Positions 46,914-55,621 of a stretch of 64,000 nucleotides of DNA are shown one piece after another. Position 1 is the first letter of the stretch. Each line of letters begins with the position of its first letter. A model generated the notes under the pieces. The model saw only the letters and a program-made list of their open reading frames with translations, did not search any database and had not been told where the DNA came from. Both the position numbers and the translations under genes were made by a program. Source of the stretch: Actinoplanes oryzae (GTDB lineage: Bacteria > Actinomycetota > Actinomycetes > Mycobacteriales > Micromonosporaceae). The stretch spans positions 1 to 64,000 of the forward strand of contig NZ_JAUQWH010000017.1 of assembly GCF_030757795.1 (NCBI RefSeq), in the 5' to 3' direction.

Positions 46914-48128
46914 ATGGCCGTACCCGAGAAACTGAGTGTCGCGCAGGCCCGCCGGATCGCGCTGGCCGCGCAGGGCTTCACCGATCCCGCGCCCGGCGGG
47001 GCCACCGACCTGCGCCATCTGCGGCGGGTGCTGCGGCGGCTGCACCTGATCCAGATGGACTCGGTCAACGTGCTCCAGCGGGCGCACTTCATGCCGCTCT
47101 ACAGCCGGCTCGGGCCCTATCCGGCCGGGCTGCTCGAGCGCGCGGCCTATCGCCACCCGCGGGAGCTCTTCGAGTTCTGGGGGCACGAGGCGTCGCTGAT
47201 CCGCGCCGATCTGCAGCCGCTCTTCCGGTGGCGGATGGCCCGCGCCCGCGACTACGCGTGGGGCGGCATGGTGCGCATCGCCAAGGAGCAGCCCGAGCTG
47301 GTCGCGCGGGTGCTGGGCGAGGTGCGCGACCGCGGGCCGATCACCGCCGCGGAGATCGAGCACGACGTGCCCCGCAGCAAGGACCACTGGGGCTGGAACT
47401 GGTCGGCGGTCAAGCAGGCCCTGGAGTGGCTGTTCTTCACGGGCGAGATCACGGCCGCCGAGCGGACGACGTCGTTCGCCCGCCGTTACGACCTCGCCGA
47501 GCGGGTGCTGCCGCGGGCCGTGCTCGACACCCCGACGCCGTCGGAGCAGGACGCCTTCCGGGCGCTGGTCGAGCACTCGGCGCGGGCGCTGGGCGTGGCC
47601 GCCGAGGCGGAGCTGCGCGACTATTTCCGGCTGCCGGTCGAGGGGTTCAAGCGGGCGGTGCGCGAGCTCGTCGAGGACAAGGTGCTGCTCCCGGTCACGG
47701 TCCAGGGCTGGAAGCCGCCGGTCCATCTGCACCACGAGGCCCGGCTGCCGCGCCGGGTGGGCGCCGCGACGCTGATCAGCCCTTTCGACCCGCTGGTGTG
47801 GGAGCGGGGGCGGACCGAGCGGCTGTTCGGCATGAACTACCGCATCGAGATCTACGTGCCGGCGGCCCAGCGGCTCTACGGCTATTACGTGCTGCCGTTC
47901 CTGCAGGGCGACGCGCTGACGGCCCGGCTCGACCTCAAGGCCGATCGCAAGGCCGGCGTGCTCCGCATCCCCGCGGCGTGGCTGGAGCCGGAGGGCGACG
48001 CGGACGAGACGGCGGGTGCGCTGGCGGTCGAGCTACAGCGGCTCGCCGGCTGGCTGGGGCTCGGCGCGATCGAGGCGCCGGAGCGGGGCGACCTCGCGCC
48101 CGCGCTCACCGCGGCGCTCAAATCGTGA
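46914..48128 (+). CDS. AlkZ/YcaQ-like winged-helix DNA glycosylase
   Basis: A 404-residue protein of the HTH_42 family. The stretch LIQMDSVNVLQRAHFMPLYSRLGPY (about 44-68) contains the Q-x-D catalytic pair and the surrounding pattern of AlkZ/YcaQ, monofunctional glycosylases that unhook interstrand crosslinks and remove bulky alkyl adducts. Tandem winged helices follow (PITAAEIEHD, AEAELRDYF) and the C-terminal barrel includes PFDPLVWERGRTERLFGMNYRIEIYVP. In antibiotic-producing actinomycetes such proteins often give self-resistance to genotoxins, but no biosynthetic cluster is in view, so a general repair role is more likely. Confidence 0.88.
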   Translation: MAVPEKLSVAQARRIALAAQGFTDPAPGGATDLRHLRRVLRRLHLIQMDSVNVLQRAHFMPLYSRLGPYPAGLLERAAYRHPRELFEFWGHEASLIRADLQPLFRWRMARARDYAWGGMVRIAKEQPELVARVLGEVRDRGPITAAEIEHDVPRSKDHWGWNWSAVKQALEWLFFTGEITAAERTTSFARRYDLAERVLPRAVLDTPTPSEQDAFRALVEHSARALGVAAEAELRDYFRLPVEGFKRAVRELVEDKVLLPVTVQGWKPPVHLHHEARLPRRVGAATLISPFDPLVWERGRTERLFGMNYRIEIYVPAAQRLYGYYVLPFLQGDALTARLDLKADRKAGVLRIPAAWLEPEGDADETAGALAVELQRLAGWLGLGAIEAPERGDLAPALTAALKS

Positions 48129-48152
48129 TCTTCGCTGGTTTCGCCCTCGGTG

Positions 48153-48158
48153 TAGCCT
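48153..48158 (+). promoter_or_regulatory. -10 box of the DUF2752 gene
   Basis: TAGCCT seven bases before ATG 48166; leaderless start expected. Confidence 0.55.
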
Positions 48159-48165
48159 CGAAATC

Positions 48166-48669
48166 ATGACGGTGGAGAGCGACCAGGCCTGGGCGGGCTA
48201 TCAGCCCTACCCCGAGCCGCAGGGTGATCGCTTCAGCCGTTTCCTCCAGCGCAAATGGCACGAATCGCCGGTCTGGCTGGCTCCCGCCGCCGCCCTGGTC
48301 TGCATGGCCGGCGCGGTGGGCTACACCTATGCCACCCACCCGGCCGACGCGGAGCCCGGCGCGGCCCCCTCGTGCCTGCTGAAATACGTCACCGGCTTCA
48401 TCTGCCCGGGCTGCGGCGGCACGCGCGCCGCGTGGTACCTGCTGCACGGCGACCTCCCGGCCGCCGCCCGCCACCACGCGCTGTTCGTGTTCGCGGTGCC
48501 CTTCCTGCTGTGGATGTATGTGGCCTGGGCCGGCCGCCGCGTCTTCGGCTGGAACCTGCCGCAGCTCACCCTCTCGCCCCGGGTGCTCGGCACATTCATC
48601 GCCGTGTGGGGCGTCTGGAGCGTGCTCCGCAATCTTCCGTGGGCGCCCTTCACCTACCTCTACGTCTGA
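48166..48669 (+). CDS. DUF2752 membrane protein
   Basis: A 167-residue protein with about three transmembrane helices (40-60, 105-125, 138-155). The defining feature is CLLKYVTGFICPGCGGTRAAWYLLHGD: the CPxCGxTR motif of DUF2752, whose Cys pair may bind metal or form a disulphide. Function unknown. It lies between the AlkZ-like gene and dapA with its own promoter. Confidence 0.87.
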   Translation: MTVESDQAWAGYQPYPEPQGDRFSRFLQRKWHESPVWLAPAAALVCMAGAVGYTYATHPADAEPGAAPSCLLKYVTGFICPGCGGTRAAWYLLHGDLPAAARHHALFVFAVPFLLWMYVAWAGRRVFGWNLPQLTLSPRVLGTFIAVWGVWSVLRNLPWAPFTYLYV

Positions 48670-48698
48670 GCCCCGGAGCGCCTCCGCGCCTCGTCCGA

Positions 48699-48704
48699 TA
48701 AGTT
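48699..48704 (+). promoter_or_regulatory. -10 box of dapA
   Basis: TAAGTT six bases before ATG 48711; leaderless dapA-rnj transcript expected. Confidence 0.5.
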
Positions 48705-48710
48705 GTTCTC

Positions 48711-49607
48711 ATGACGCACGACCCCGTACGGCCCTTCGGGCGCTTGGTGACCGCCATGGTGACCCCCTTCACCGCCGACGGCTCCCTCGACCTCGACGCG
48801 GCCGGCTCGCTGGCGGAGTGGCTCGTCGACGAGCAGGGCCACGACGCGCTGGTGATCAGCGGCACCGGCGGGGAGTCGCCCACGACCAGCGACGCCGAGA
48901 AGGAGGCGCTGCTGCGGGTCGTGGGGGAGGCCGTCGGCGACCGGGCGCGCGTCCTGGCCGGCGTGGGGACCAACAACACCGCGCACACCGTGGAGCTGGC
49001 GCGCACCGCCGAGAAGGCCGGGGCGCACGGGCTGCTGGTGGTCACCCCCTACTACAACAAGCCTCCGCAGGCGGGTCTGATCAGCCACTTCACCACCGTG
49101 GCCGACGCGACCGGGCTGCCCGTGCTGCTCTACGACATCCCGCACCGCTCCGGCGTGCCGATCCAGACCGAGACTCTCGTCCGGCTGGCCGAGCACCCGA
49201 ACATCGTGGGCGTGAAGGACGCGAAGGGCGACATCGCGGCCACCTCGGACGTGCTGCGGCGCACCGATCTGGCGTACTACTCGGGGGAGGATTCCGCGAC
49301 GCTGCCGCTGCTGTCGATCGGCGCGGTCGGCGTGGTGGGCACCTCGACGCACTTCGTGGGCCCGCGGACCAAGGAGATGATCCTGGCGTACGAGGGGGGC
49401 GACGTCGCCCGGGCGCTGGAGCTGCACCGGCAGATGCTGCCGCTCTACACCGGGATCTTCCGCACGCAGGGCACGATCCTCGTCAAGGCGGGCCTGCGCG
49501 CCCTGGGCCGGCCGGCCGGTCCCGTGCGGCCGCCGCTGGTCGACGCCACCGACGCGGAGCTGGACCAACTGCGCCGGGACGCCTCGGCGGCCGGCGTGGA
49601 CCTCTGA
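48711..49607 (+). CDS. dapA: 4-hydroxy-tetrahydrodipicolinate synthase
   Basis: A 298-residue class I aldolase joining pyruvate and aspartate semialdehyde. The Schiff-base Lys lies in VGVKDAKGD (about 168), the catalytic Tyr in PYYNKPPQ and the carboxylate-binding Arg in YDIPHRSG; SGTGGESPTT is the active-site loop. It feeds DapB. rnj starts 18 bases after its stop, the conserved actinobacterial dapA-rnj pair. Confidence 0.96.
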   Translation: MTHDPVRPFGRLVTAMVTPFTADGSLDLDAAGSLAEWLVDEQGHDALVISGTGGESPTTSDAEKEALLRVVGEAVGDRARVLAGVGTNNTAHTVELARTAEKAGAHGLLVVTPYYNKPPQAGLISHFTTVADATGLPVLLYDIPHRSGVPIQTETLVRLAEHPNIVGVKDAKGDIAATSDVLRRTDLAYYSGEDSATLPLLSIGAVGVVGTSTHFVGPRTKEMILAYEGGDVARALELHRQMLPLYTGIFRTQGTILVKAGLRALGRPAGPVRPPLVDATDAELDQLRRDASAAGVDL

Positions 49608-49625
49608 CAAGACGGAAAGAATTAC

Positions 49626-51314
49626 ATGAGCCAAGCGCACGTCGAGCTGAGCCCGCCCCCGCCGCTGCCCGAGGGCGCCCTGCGCGTCATACCGCTCGGC
49701 GGTCTCGGCGCCATCGGACGCAACATGACCGTCTACGAGTACGACGGCAAGTTGCTGGTCGTCGACTGCGGCGTGCTGTTCCCCGACGTGGAGCAGCCCG
49801 GCGTCGACCTCATCCTGCCCGACTTCGCGCCCATCCTGGACCGCCTCGACCAGGTGCAGGCGATCGTGCTCACCCACGGGCACGAGGACCACATCGGCGC
49901 CGTGCCCTACCTGCTCGCGCACAAGCCGGACATCCCGCTGGTCGGCTCCGAGTTCACGCTCGCGCTGGTGGAGGCCAAGCTGGCCGAGCGCCGGCTCGAC
50001 CCCTACACTCTGACCGTACGCGAGGGGCAGGTCGAGCGGCTCGGACCGTTCGAGTGCGAGTTCTTCGCCGTGAACCACTCGATCCCGGACGCGCTGGCGG
50101 TCGCCGTGCGTACCCCCGCGGGCCTGGTCCTGCACACCGGCGACTTCAAGATGGACCAGGTGCCGCTGGACGGGCGGATCACCGACCTGGCCGGCTTCGC
50201 GCGGCTCGGCATGGAGGGCGTGGACCTGCTGCTCTCCGACTCGACGAACGCCGAGATCCCCGGGTTCGTGGCGCCGGAGCGCGACATCGGCCCGGTGCTC
50301 AACTCGATCTTCGCCAAGGCGCGCGGGCGCATCATCGTGGCCAGCTTCGCGTCGCACGTGCACCGGGTGCAGCAGGTGTTCGACGCCGCGTACGAGTACG
50401 ACCGCAAGGTCGCCCTGATCGGCCGCTCGATGGTCCGCAACATGGGCATCGCCCGCGACCTGGGCCTGCTCAACATCCCGGACGGCCTGCTGGTCAGCCT
50501 GGACGAGGCCACCCACCTGCCCGGCGACGAGGTCGTCTTCATGTCGACGGGCTCGCAGGGTGAGCCGATGAGCGCCCTGGGCCGGATGTCCACCGGCGAC
50601 CACCGGCACATCACGATCGAGTCCGGCGACACGGTCGTGCTGGCCAGCTCGCTGGTGCCGGGCAACGAGACCAGCGTCTACCGCGTGATCAACCAGCTGG
50701 CCCGGGCCGGCGCCACGGTCGTGCACAAGGAGACCGCCAAGGTGCATGTCTCCGGGCACGCGCCCGCCGGCGAGCTGCTGTACCTGCTCAACGTGGTGCG
50801 GCCGAGCAACCTCATGCCCGTACACGGGGAATGGCGGCACCTGCGCGCCCACGCCCAGCTCGGCATCGACTCCGGCGTCGCGCCGGACCGCGTCGTGCTC
50901 TGCGAGGACGGCGACGTCGTGGACCTGGTCGAGGGGCACGCGCGGCACGTGGGCCGGGTCAAGAACCGCTACGTGTACGTCGACGGGCTCGCCGTGGGCG
51001 ACGTCAGCGAGTCGCTGCTGACCGAGCGGCGCATCCTCGGCGACGGCGGCTTCATCTCGGCCACCGTGGTGATCGACTCGGTCACCGGCAAGGTCGTCGG
51101 CGAGCCGTCGATCATGGCGAAGGGCTTCTCGGAGGACCCCGAGGCCTTCAATCCGGTGATCCCCTTGCTGACCGCCGCGCTGCACCGCTCGGCCGAGGAC
51201 GGCATCACCGACACGCACCAGTTGCAGCAGGTCGTGCGGCGTACGGTGGGCCGCTGGGTCAACGACGCCTATCGCCGCCGGCCGATGATCGTGCCGACGG
51301 TCGTCGAGGTCTGA
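49626..51314 (+). CDS. rnj: Ribonuclease J
   Basis: A 562-residue metallo-beta-lactamase/beta-CASP nuclease with 5'-3' exo- and endonuclease activity in RNA decay and rRNA maturation. Zinc motif HGHEDHIGA (about 84-92), further ligands in HTGDFKMD, beta-CASP motifs including DSTNAE, SFASHVHRVQQ, STGSQGEP and the C-terminal SGHAPAGEL, all intact. A GGAAAG site precedes the ATG. Likely co-transcribed with dapA. Confidence 0.96.
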   Translation: MSQAHVELSPPPPLPEGALRVIPLGGLGAIGRNMTVYEYDGKLLVVDCGVLFPDVEQPGVDLILPDFAPILDRLDQVQAIVLTHGHEDHIGAVPYLLAHKPDIPLVGSEFTLALVEAKLAERRLDPYTLTVREGQVERLGPFECEFFAVNHSIPDALAVAVRTPAGLVLHTGDFKMDQVPLDGRITDLAGFARLGMEGVDLLLSDSTNAEIPGFVAPERDIGPVLNSIFAKARGRIIVASFASHVHRVQQVFDAAYEYDRKVALIGRSMVRNMGIARDLGLLNIPDGLLVSLDEATHLPGDEVVFMSTGSQGEPMSALGRMSTGDHRHITIESGDTVVLASSLVPGNETSVYRVINQLARAGATVVHKETAKVHVSGHAPAGELLYLLNVVRPSNLMPVHGEWRHLRAHAQLGIDSGVAPDRVVLCEDGDVVDLVEGHARHVGRVKNRYVYVDGLAVGDVSESLLTERRILGDGGFISATVVIDSVTGKVVGEPSIMAKGFSEDPEAFNPVIPLLTAALHRSAEDGITDTHQLQQVVRRTVGRWVNDAYRRRPMIVPTVVEV

Positions 51315-51403
51315 CCGCCCTTTTTTGAACTCTTCGCCGCTCCCCCTCGTATCGATGGGCACGGCACCGCCCCCACGGTGCCGCGATGCGAGGGGAGTAG
51401 CGA

Positions 51404-52723
51404 ATGCAGCGCAGAACGGTCGTCGCGATCGCGGCGACGGTGACGGCAGCGGGCGCGGCGGTGGCCTTCACCCTGCCGTCCATGGCGGGCACCAACGACT
51501 CGGCCGGCGGCGCCACGCCGCAGGCATCGGGCGCGGTGGCCCCGCAGCTGCTGGACGCGATGAAGCGGGACCTCGGTCTCGACGCGAGTGACGCCACCGC
51601 CCGCATCAAGCGCGCCGCGTGGGCCAGCGGGGTGTCGGCCCAGCTGCGCAGCCAGACCGGCGACGCGTACGGCGGCTCGTGGCTGGCCAAGGACGGCACC
51701 ACGCTGAACATCGCGATCACCGACCCCGGGCTCGCCGAGGTCGTCAAGGCCACCGGCGCCGTGCCGAAGGTCGTCTCGCGCAGCGTCGCCCAGCTCGACA
51801 AGGCCAAGCAGGCCCTCGACACCACCGCGGTGAAGTCCGACCAGGACCTGCCCGGCTGGTACGTCGACGTGGCCGCCAACAAGGTCGTCATCCAGGCCCT
51901 GCCGAACGACGACGACCACGCCTGGGAGCTGGCCGAGGACGCCGGCCTGCCGAAGTCCGCCGTCGACGTGGTGACCGTCAAGTCGGCGCCGCGCACCTTC
52001 GCCGCCGACGTGATCGGCGCCCAGCCCTACTTCGTCGACCTCGGCGGCGGCCAGCAGGCCCGCTGCTCGATCGGCTTCGCGGTCGAGGGCGGCTTCGTCA
52101 CGGCCGGCCACTGCGGCGCCGAGGGCACGCCGACCATCGACTTCGAGGGCGACGCCCAGGGCGAGGTCGCCGCGTCGGTCTTCCCGGGCAACGCCGACAT
52201 GGGCTTCGTCCAGACCGGCGCCGACGTGCCGCTGCAGCCCTTCGTCGACGACTTCGACGGCAACGCCCTCCCGGTGGCGGGCAGCACCGAGGCCCCGGTC
52301 GGCGCGGCGGTCTGCCGCTCCGGCTCCACGACGGGCACCTTCTGCGGCACCATCCTCGCCAAGAACCAGACGGTCAACTACCCGGAGGGGTCGGTCACCG
52401 GCCTCACCCGGACGAACGTCTGCGCCGAGGGCGGCGACTCCGGCGGCCCGTGGCTCTCCGGCGACCAGGCCCAGGGCGTCACGTCCGGCGGCTCGGGCGA
52501 CTGCACGACCGGCGGCGAGACCTTCTTCCAGCCGATCACCGAGATCCTCGAGACCAACAACCTGACCCTGCTGACCACGACGGCAGGCTCGGGCGGCGGC
52601 GCGGCCCCGACCCCGACGGCCACGGCGACCACCGAGCCGCCCGTCGAGGCCACGACCCCGCCGGCGGACAACGGCAACCAGGGCGGCGGCCACCACCGCC
52701 GGGGCCACCGCCACGGCAACTAG
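51404..52723 (+). CDS. Secreted streptogrisin-like serine protease with His-rich tail
   Basis: A 439-residue preproprotease. Signal peptide 1-29; alpha-lytic-type propeptide (about 45-205); S1 catalytic domain with His in TAGHCG, Asp in NADMGFVQ and Ser in EGGDSGGPW, plus Cys pairs (SIGF/HCG, CRSGSTTGTFC, NVC...GDC). After the catalytic domain comes a Thr/Pro linker (TPTATATTEPPVEATTPP) of the kind that usually leads to a chitin- or cellulose-binding module, but here only GGGHHRRGHRHGN remains, a His-rich end that might bind metal. Ribosome site GAGGGGAG before ATG 51404. A bidirectional terminator follows. Confidence 0.92.
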   Translation: MQRRTVVAIAATVTAAGAAVAFTLPSMAGTNDSAGGATPQASGAVAPQLLDAMKRDLGLDASDATARIKRAAWASGVSAQLRSQTGDAYGGSWLAKDGTTLNIAITDPGLAEVVKATGAVPKVVSRSVAQLDKAKQALDTTAVKSDQDLPGWYVDVAANKVVIQALPNDDDHAWELAEDAGLPKSAVDVVTVKSAPRTFAADVIGAQPYFVDLGGGQQARCSIGFAVEGGFVTAGHCGAEGTPTIDFEGDAQGEVAASVFPGNADMGFVQTGADVPLQPFVDDFDGNALPVAGSTEAPVGAAVCRSGSTTGTFCGTILAKNQTVNYPEGSVTGLTRTNVCAEGGDSGGPWLSGDQAQGVTSGGSGDCTTGGETFFQPITEILETNNLTLLTTTAGSGGGAAPTPTATATTEPPVEATTPPADNGNQGGGHHRRGHRHGN

Positions 52724-52737
52724 TAACCACCGAGATC

Positions 52738-52780
52738 GTGCTGCCCGCGTGAGTCATCCTCCGGCTCACGCGGGCAGCGC
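52738..52780. terminator. Bidirectional terminator between protease and SDR gene
   Basis: CTGCCCGCGTGAG (52741-52753), loop of eleven bases, CTCACGCGGGCAG (52765-52777), extendable by three more pairs including one wobble. It lies between two convergent stop codons; no T-run. Confidence 0.75.
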
Positions 52781-52782
52781 TG

Positions 52783-53781
52783 CTAGACCAGACCCAGGGC
52801 GAGCAGGCTGTTGGCCGTGTCGACCACCGATTCGGCAGCCGGCCGGGTCCGCCAGCCGAGCAGCTTCTCGGCGTGCCCGGCGCTCAACCGGGTGCGCACG
52901 CCGAGGCTGGGCACCATTTGGTCCATCTCGGCATTGAACGGCGCGGCGGCGCGGACCACCCAGTCCGGCAGCCGGCGCAGCGACACCTTCGCCGCCCGGG
53001 CGCCCAGCCGATCGCGCAGGATCGCCGCCATCTCCCGGAACCACAGGAAGTCGCCGGCGGCTATGAACCGCTGCCCGGCGGCGGCGGGGGCGGTCATGGC
53101 CTCGGCGTGCAGGACGGCCAGATCGCGGACGTCGACGATCGAGTAGCCCATGCGCGGCAGGACCGGCATCTTGCCCGTCAGCATCAGCCGGATCAGCCAC
53201 ACCGAGGGGGACAGGTCCTCGTCGAGCGTGGGGCCCTGGATGTTCGCGGGCAGCACGGTGGTCAGCTCGGGCCCGTCCGCCCAGGCGCGGACGGTTCGCC
53301 ACGCGTCCTGCTCGGCCAGCGTCTTCGCCCGCGGGTAGACGTAGCGGGGCTTGTCGGGCAGGTCGGTCCAGGTGCTTTCGTCGGCCGGCGCCCCCGGGTG
53401 GGCGGGCATCGCGGCCGCCGTCGAGGACGTCAGGACCACCCGGCGTACGCCGGCTCGCCGTGCCGCCTCAAGGACCCGGCGGGTGCCTTCCCGGGCCGGG
53501 GTGGTGATGTCCTGTCCGCGATGTTCGCCCACCGGCATCGGTGACGCGGTGTGCACCACGTAGTGCATGCCTTCGGCGGCCGCGTCCCAGCCGTGGTCGC
53601 TCAGCAGGTCCGCGGCGACGAACGTCAGGTCTCCCTCGGCCGCCAGTTTCTTCCGTACGGCGTTGCCTCGCCCCGGGTTCCGCAACGTCGCCCGTACCCG
53701 GTAGCCCCGGCCGAGAAGCTCCCGCACGACATGACCCGCCACGTAACCGGACCCGCCGGTGACCAGAACCGATGCGCTCAT
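52783..53781 (-). CDS. NAD-dependent epimerase/reductase, extended SDR
   Basis: A 332-residue extended SDR of the dihydroflavonol-4-reductase/cinnamoyl-reductase-like subgroup. TGGSGYVAGHV (nucleotide-binding glycine motif, 7-17), HTASP, LTSST and catalytic YVYPRAKTLAE (YxxxK). Substrate unknown; the subgroup reduces ketones or aldehydes of secondary metabolites. Divergent from the XRE-MmyB regulator at 53868 with 86 bases between starts. In actinomycetes MmyB-type regulators are often divergent from the SDR they control, so it is the probable target. Confidence 0.9.
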   Translation of the reverse strand: MSASVLVTGGSGYVAGHVVRELLGRGYRVRATLRNPGRGNAVRKKLAAEGDLTFVAADLLSDHGWDAAAEGMHYVVHTASPMPVGEHRGQDITTPAREGTRRVLEAARRAGVRRVVLTSSTAAAMPAHPGAPADESTWTDLPDKPRYVYPRAKTLAEQDAWRTVRAWADGPELTTVLPANIQGPTLDEDLSPSVWLIRLMLTGKMPVLPRMGYSIVDVRDLAVLHAEAMTAPAAAGQRFIAAGDFLWFREMAAILRDRLGARAAKVSLRRLPDWVVRAAAPFNAEMDQMVPSLGVRTRLSAGHAEKLLGWRTRPAAESVVDTANSLLALGLV

Positions 53782-53855
53782 ACCGAGAACCGTCGCCGGG
53801 CCGGGGCCCGGTATCCAGAGACCGTGAGTCTGTGGATGAGCCGCTCGGGCCTGCG

Positions 53856-53861
53856 TAGCCT
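53856..53861 (+). promoter_or_regulatory. -10 box of the XRE-MmyB gene
   Basis: TAGCCT six bases before ATG 53868; leaderless start. Confidence 0.55.
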
Positions 53862-53867
53862 CGGATC

Positions 53868-54719
53868 ATGGACAGACGGGCGCTGGCGGCGTTTCTGCGC
53901 GGTCACCGGGAGCGGATCAGTCCCGGCGATGTGGGACTTCCGGCCGGCACCCGGCGCCGCACGCCCGGGCTGCGCCGGGAGGAGGTCGCCCAGCTGGCGA
54001 TGATCTCGGTCGACCACTACAGCCGTCTGGAGCAGGGCCGGAGCCGCCATCCCTCCCGGGCGGTGCTGAACGGGATCGCCCGCGCGCTGCGGCTGTCCGG
54101 GCAGGAGCGGGAGCACCTGTTCCGGCTGGCCGGGCAGGCGGAGGCCCGGAGCGCCGACGGGCCCGACGAGGAGGTGCCGGCCGGCACCCTGCAGCTGGTG
54201 GACAGGATGACGGACGCCGGCGTCGTGGTGCTGGACGGGGGCTGCCGGGTGCTGGCCTGGAACCCGCTGGCGGCCGCGCTCTTCGAGGACTTCTCCGCGC
54301 TGGGCGCCGGCGACCGCAACATCGTCCGCAGATACTTCCTGCACCCCGACCCGTCGAAACGCGGCTACGGGATGGGGGACTCGCCGCTGTTCGCGCGGAC
54401 CGCGGTCAGCTATCTGCGCGTCGCCGCGACGCGTTATCCGCACCACGAGGAGATCCACGGTCTGATCCGCGACCTGCTCGCCGCGAGCCCCGAGTTCGCC
54501 GGGCTCTGGCGCGATCAGGAGGTGCACATCGACCATCACAGCCACCAGGTGATCGAGCACCCGGCGGTCGGACGGCTGGAACTCGACTTCGAGGTCCTCA
54601 CCCTGCCCGGCCGCGACCAGCAGGTGGTCATGGTCACCGCCGAGCCGGGCTCACCGGTCCATCGCGCCCTCGAACTCCTCCGCGTCATCGGCACGCAGGA
54701 CTTCTCCGCGCCCCGCTGA
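53868..54719 (+). CDS. XRE regulator with MmyB-type ligand-binding domain
   Basis: A 283-residue regulator. N-terminal HTH (about 1-85): LAAFLRGHRERISP, RRRTPGLRREEVAQLA and YSRLEQGR. The C-terminal MmyB-like ligand-binding domain (about 100-283; PAS-like fold, shown in a Chloroflexus homologue to hold a fatty acid) has VLAWNPLAAALF, AATRYP, ELDFEVLTLPGRDQQ and VMVTAEPGSP. It is divergent from an SDR gene, the usual arrangement for this family, so it probably represses or activates that gene and itself. Its ligand domain is homologous to the C-terminal part of the PspM fusion at 62615. Confidence 0.93.
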   Translation: MDRRALAAFLRGHRERISPGDVGLPAGTRRRTPGLRREEVAQLAMISVDHYSRLEQGRSRHPSRAVLNGIARALRLSGQEREHLFRLAGQAEARSADGPDEEVPAGTLQLVDRMTDAGVVVLDGGCRVLAWNPLAAALFEDFSALGAGDRNIVRRYFLHPDPSKRGYGMGDSPLFARTAVSYLRVAATRYPHHEEIHGLIRDLLAASPEFAGLWRDQEVHIDHHSHQVIEHPAVGRLELDFEVLTLPGRDQQVVMVTAEPGSPVHRALELLRVIGTQDFSAPR

Positions 54720-54754
54720 GTACGGCAACTCAGCCCGGCCTCGCCGCGGCTGGC

Positions 54755-54760
54755 TACCGT
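54755..54760 (+). promoter_or_regulatory. -10 box of the DUF2784 gene
   Basis: TACCGT seven bases before GTG 54768, supporting that start over GTG 54759, which lies inside the box. Confidence 0.5.
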
Positions 54761-54767
54761 GGGACGC

Positions 54768-55136
54768 GTGTTCTACCACTTGGTGATCTGGTTCGCCGTC
54801 GGGGCGCACTTCGCGTTCCTGGCGTTCGGCGTCTTCGGCGGGTTTCTGGCGTGGCGCTGGCCGCGGGTGCTCTGGGTGCAGATCATCGCCGCCACCTGGC
54901 TGCTGGTCATCGTGGTGTTCGGGCTCTACTGCCCGCTCACCTGGCTCGAGGACCGCGCCCGGGAGGAGCTGGGCGAGCCGCCGCTGGTGGGCGGCTTCCT
55001 CGACAACCATGTCGCGGGGATCTTCTACCCCCACGGGTACGAGTGGGTGGCCCAGCTCGTCGTCGCGGTCCTGATCATCGTCTCGTGGACGGGTTTCGCC
55101 CTGCGCCGGCGCAAGAAGGCCGCTATTGCCGCTTGA
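54768..55136 (+). CDS. DUF2784 membrane protein
   Basis: A 122-residue protein with three transmembrane helices (about 3-25, 32-55, 95-115) and the LYCPLTWLEDRARE segment typical of DUF2784, in which a conserved Cys-Pro-Leu-Thr precedes a short extracytoplasmic helix. Function unknown. GTG 54768 is chosen because a -10 box ends seven bases upstream. Its last 14 bases overlap the convergent YbjN-like gene. Confidence 0.85.
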   Translation: MFYHLVIWFAVGAHFAFLAFGVFGGFLAWRWPRVLWVQIIAATWLLVIVVFGLYCPLTWLEDRAREELGEPPLVGGFLDNHVAGIFYPHGYEWVAQLVVAVLIIVSWTGFALRRRKKAAIAA

Positions 55137-55545
55137 GCTCCTGGACGGCCTCGGCCAGCTCGATGCCCGTGGCGATGCCGCAGACCATGACCTGGTCGAG
55201 CTGCGCGGGCGTGACGCCGTGCTCGAAGTCGGCGCCGACCTCGCCGATGACGCGGACGATGCCGTCGTCGCCGGTGTGGACGTAGGCCTTGGGCCAGAGC
55301 CGGTCGTGGTTCCAGGCGTTGCAGAAGGCGTAGAGCCGGGGCACGTCGTCGACGGTGAAGCCGGCGTGGGTGAGGACTCTCACCTGGAAGATCTCCTGCT
55401 TCTGGCCCAGCCGGAAGAAGTAGATCAGGCACCCCTGCCAGTTGCCGCCGATGTCACCGTCCTCGTCGACGAAGTGCGCGAACTCGCGCGCCTTGAGGGC
55501 GTCGACGATCATGTCGTGGCTCAGCGGCTGCGGCACGGCGGACAT
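55123..55545 (-). CDS. YbjN-domain chaperone-like protein
   Basis: A 140-residue alpha/beta protein of the YbjN/CesT-like fold: PLSHDMIVDALKAREFAHFVDEDGDIGG, then QVRVLTHAGF and a C-terminal ATGIELAEAVQELK helix. Such proteins resemble type III secretion chaperones; in actinobacteria they are soluble and uncharacterised. ATG 55545 is preceded at seven bases by TACGAT, which favours it over ATG 55563. Divergent from ftsK. Confidence 0.82.
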   Translation of the reverse strand: MSAVPQPLSHDMIVDALKAREFAHFVDEDGDIGGNWQGCLIYFFRLGQKQEIFQVRVLTHAGFTVDDVPRLYAFCNAWNHDRLWPKAYVHTGDDGIVRVIGEVGADFEHGVTPAQLDQVMVCGIATGIELAEAVQELKRQ

Positions 55546-55552
55546 GACAACG

Positions 55553-55614
55553 ATCGTAGTCATCGGGAAAAGCCGGTGCGGCGCGCGTCCCCACCGGCGC
55601 GGCACGGTTACGGT
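55553..55614. promoter_or_regulatory. Divergent promoters of the YbjN-like gene and ftsK
   Basis: TACGAT on the minus strand (55558-55553), seven bases before ATG 55545, and TACGGT on the plus strand (55609-55614), seven bases before ATG 55622. Both messages should be leaderless. Confidence 0.55.
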
Positions 55615-55621
55615 ATGGGGC

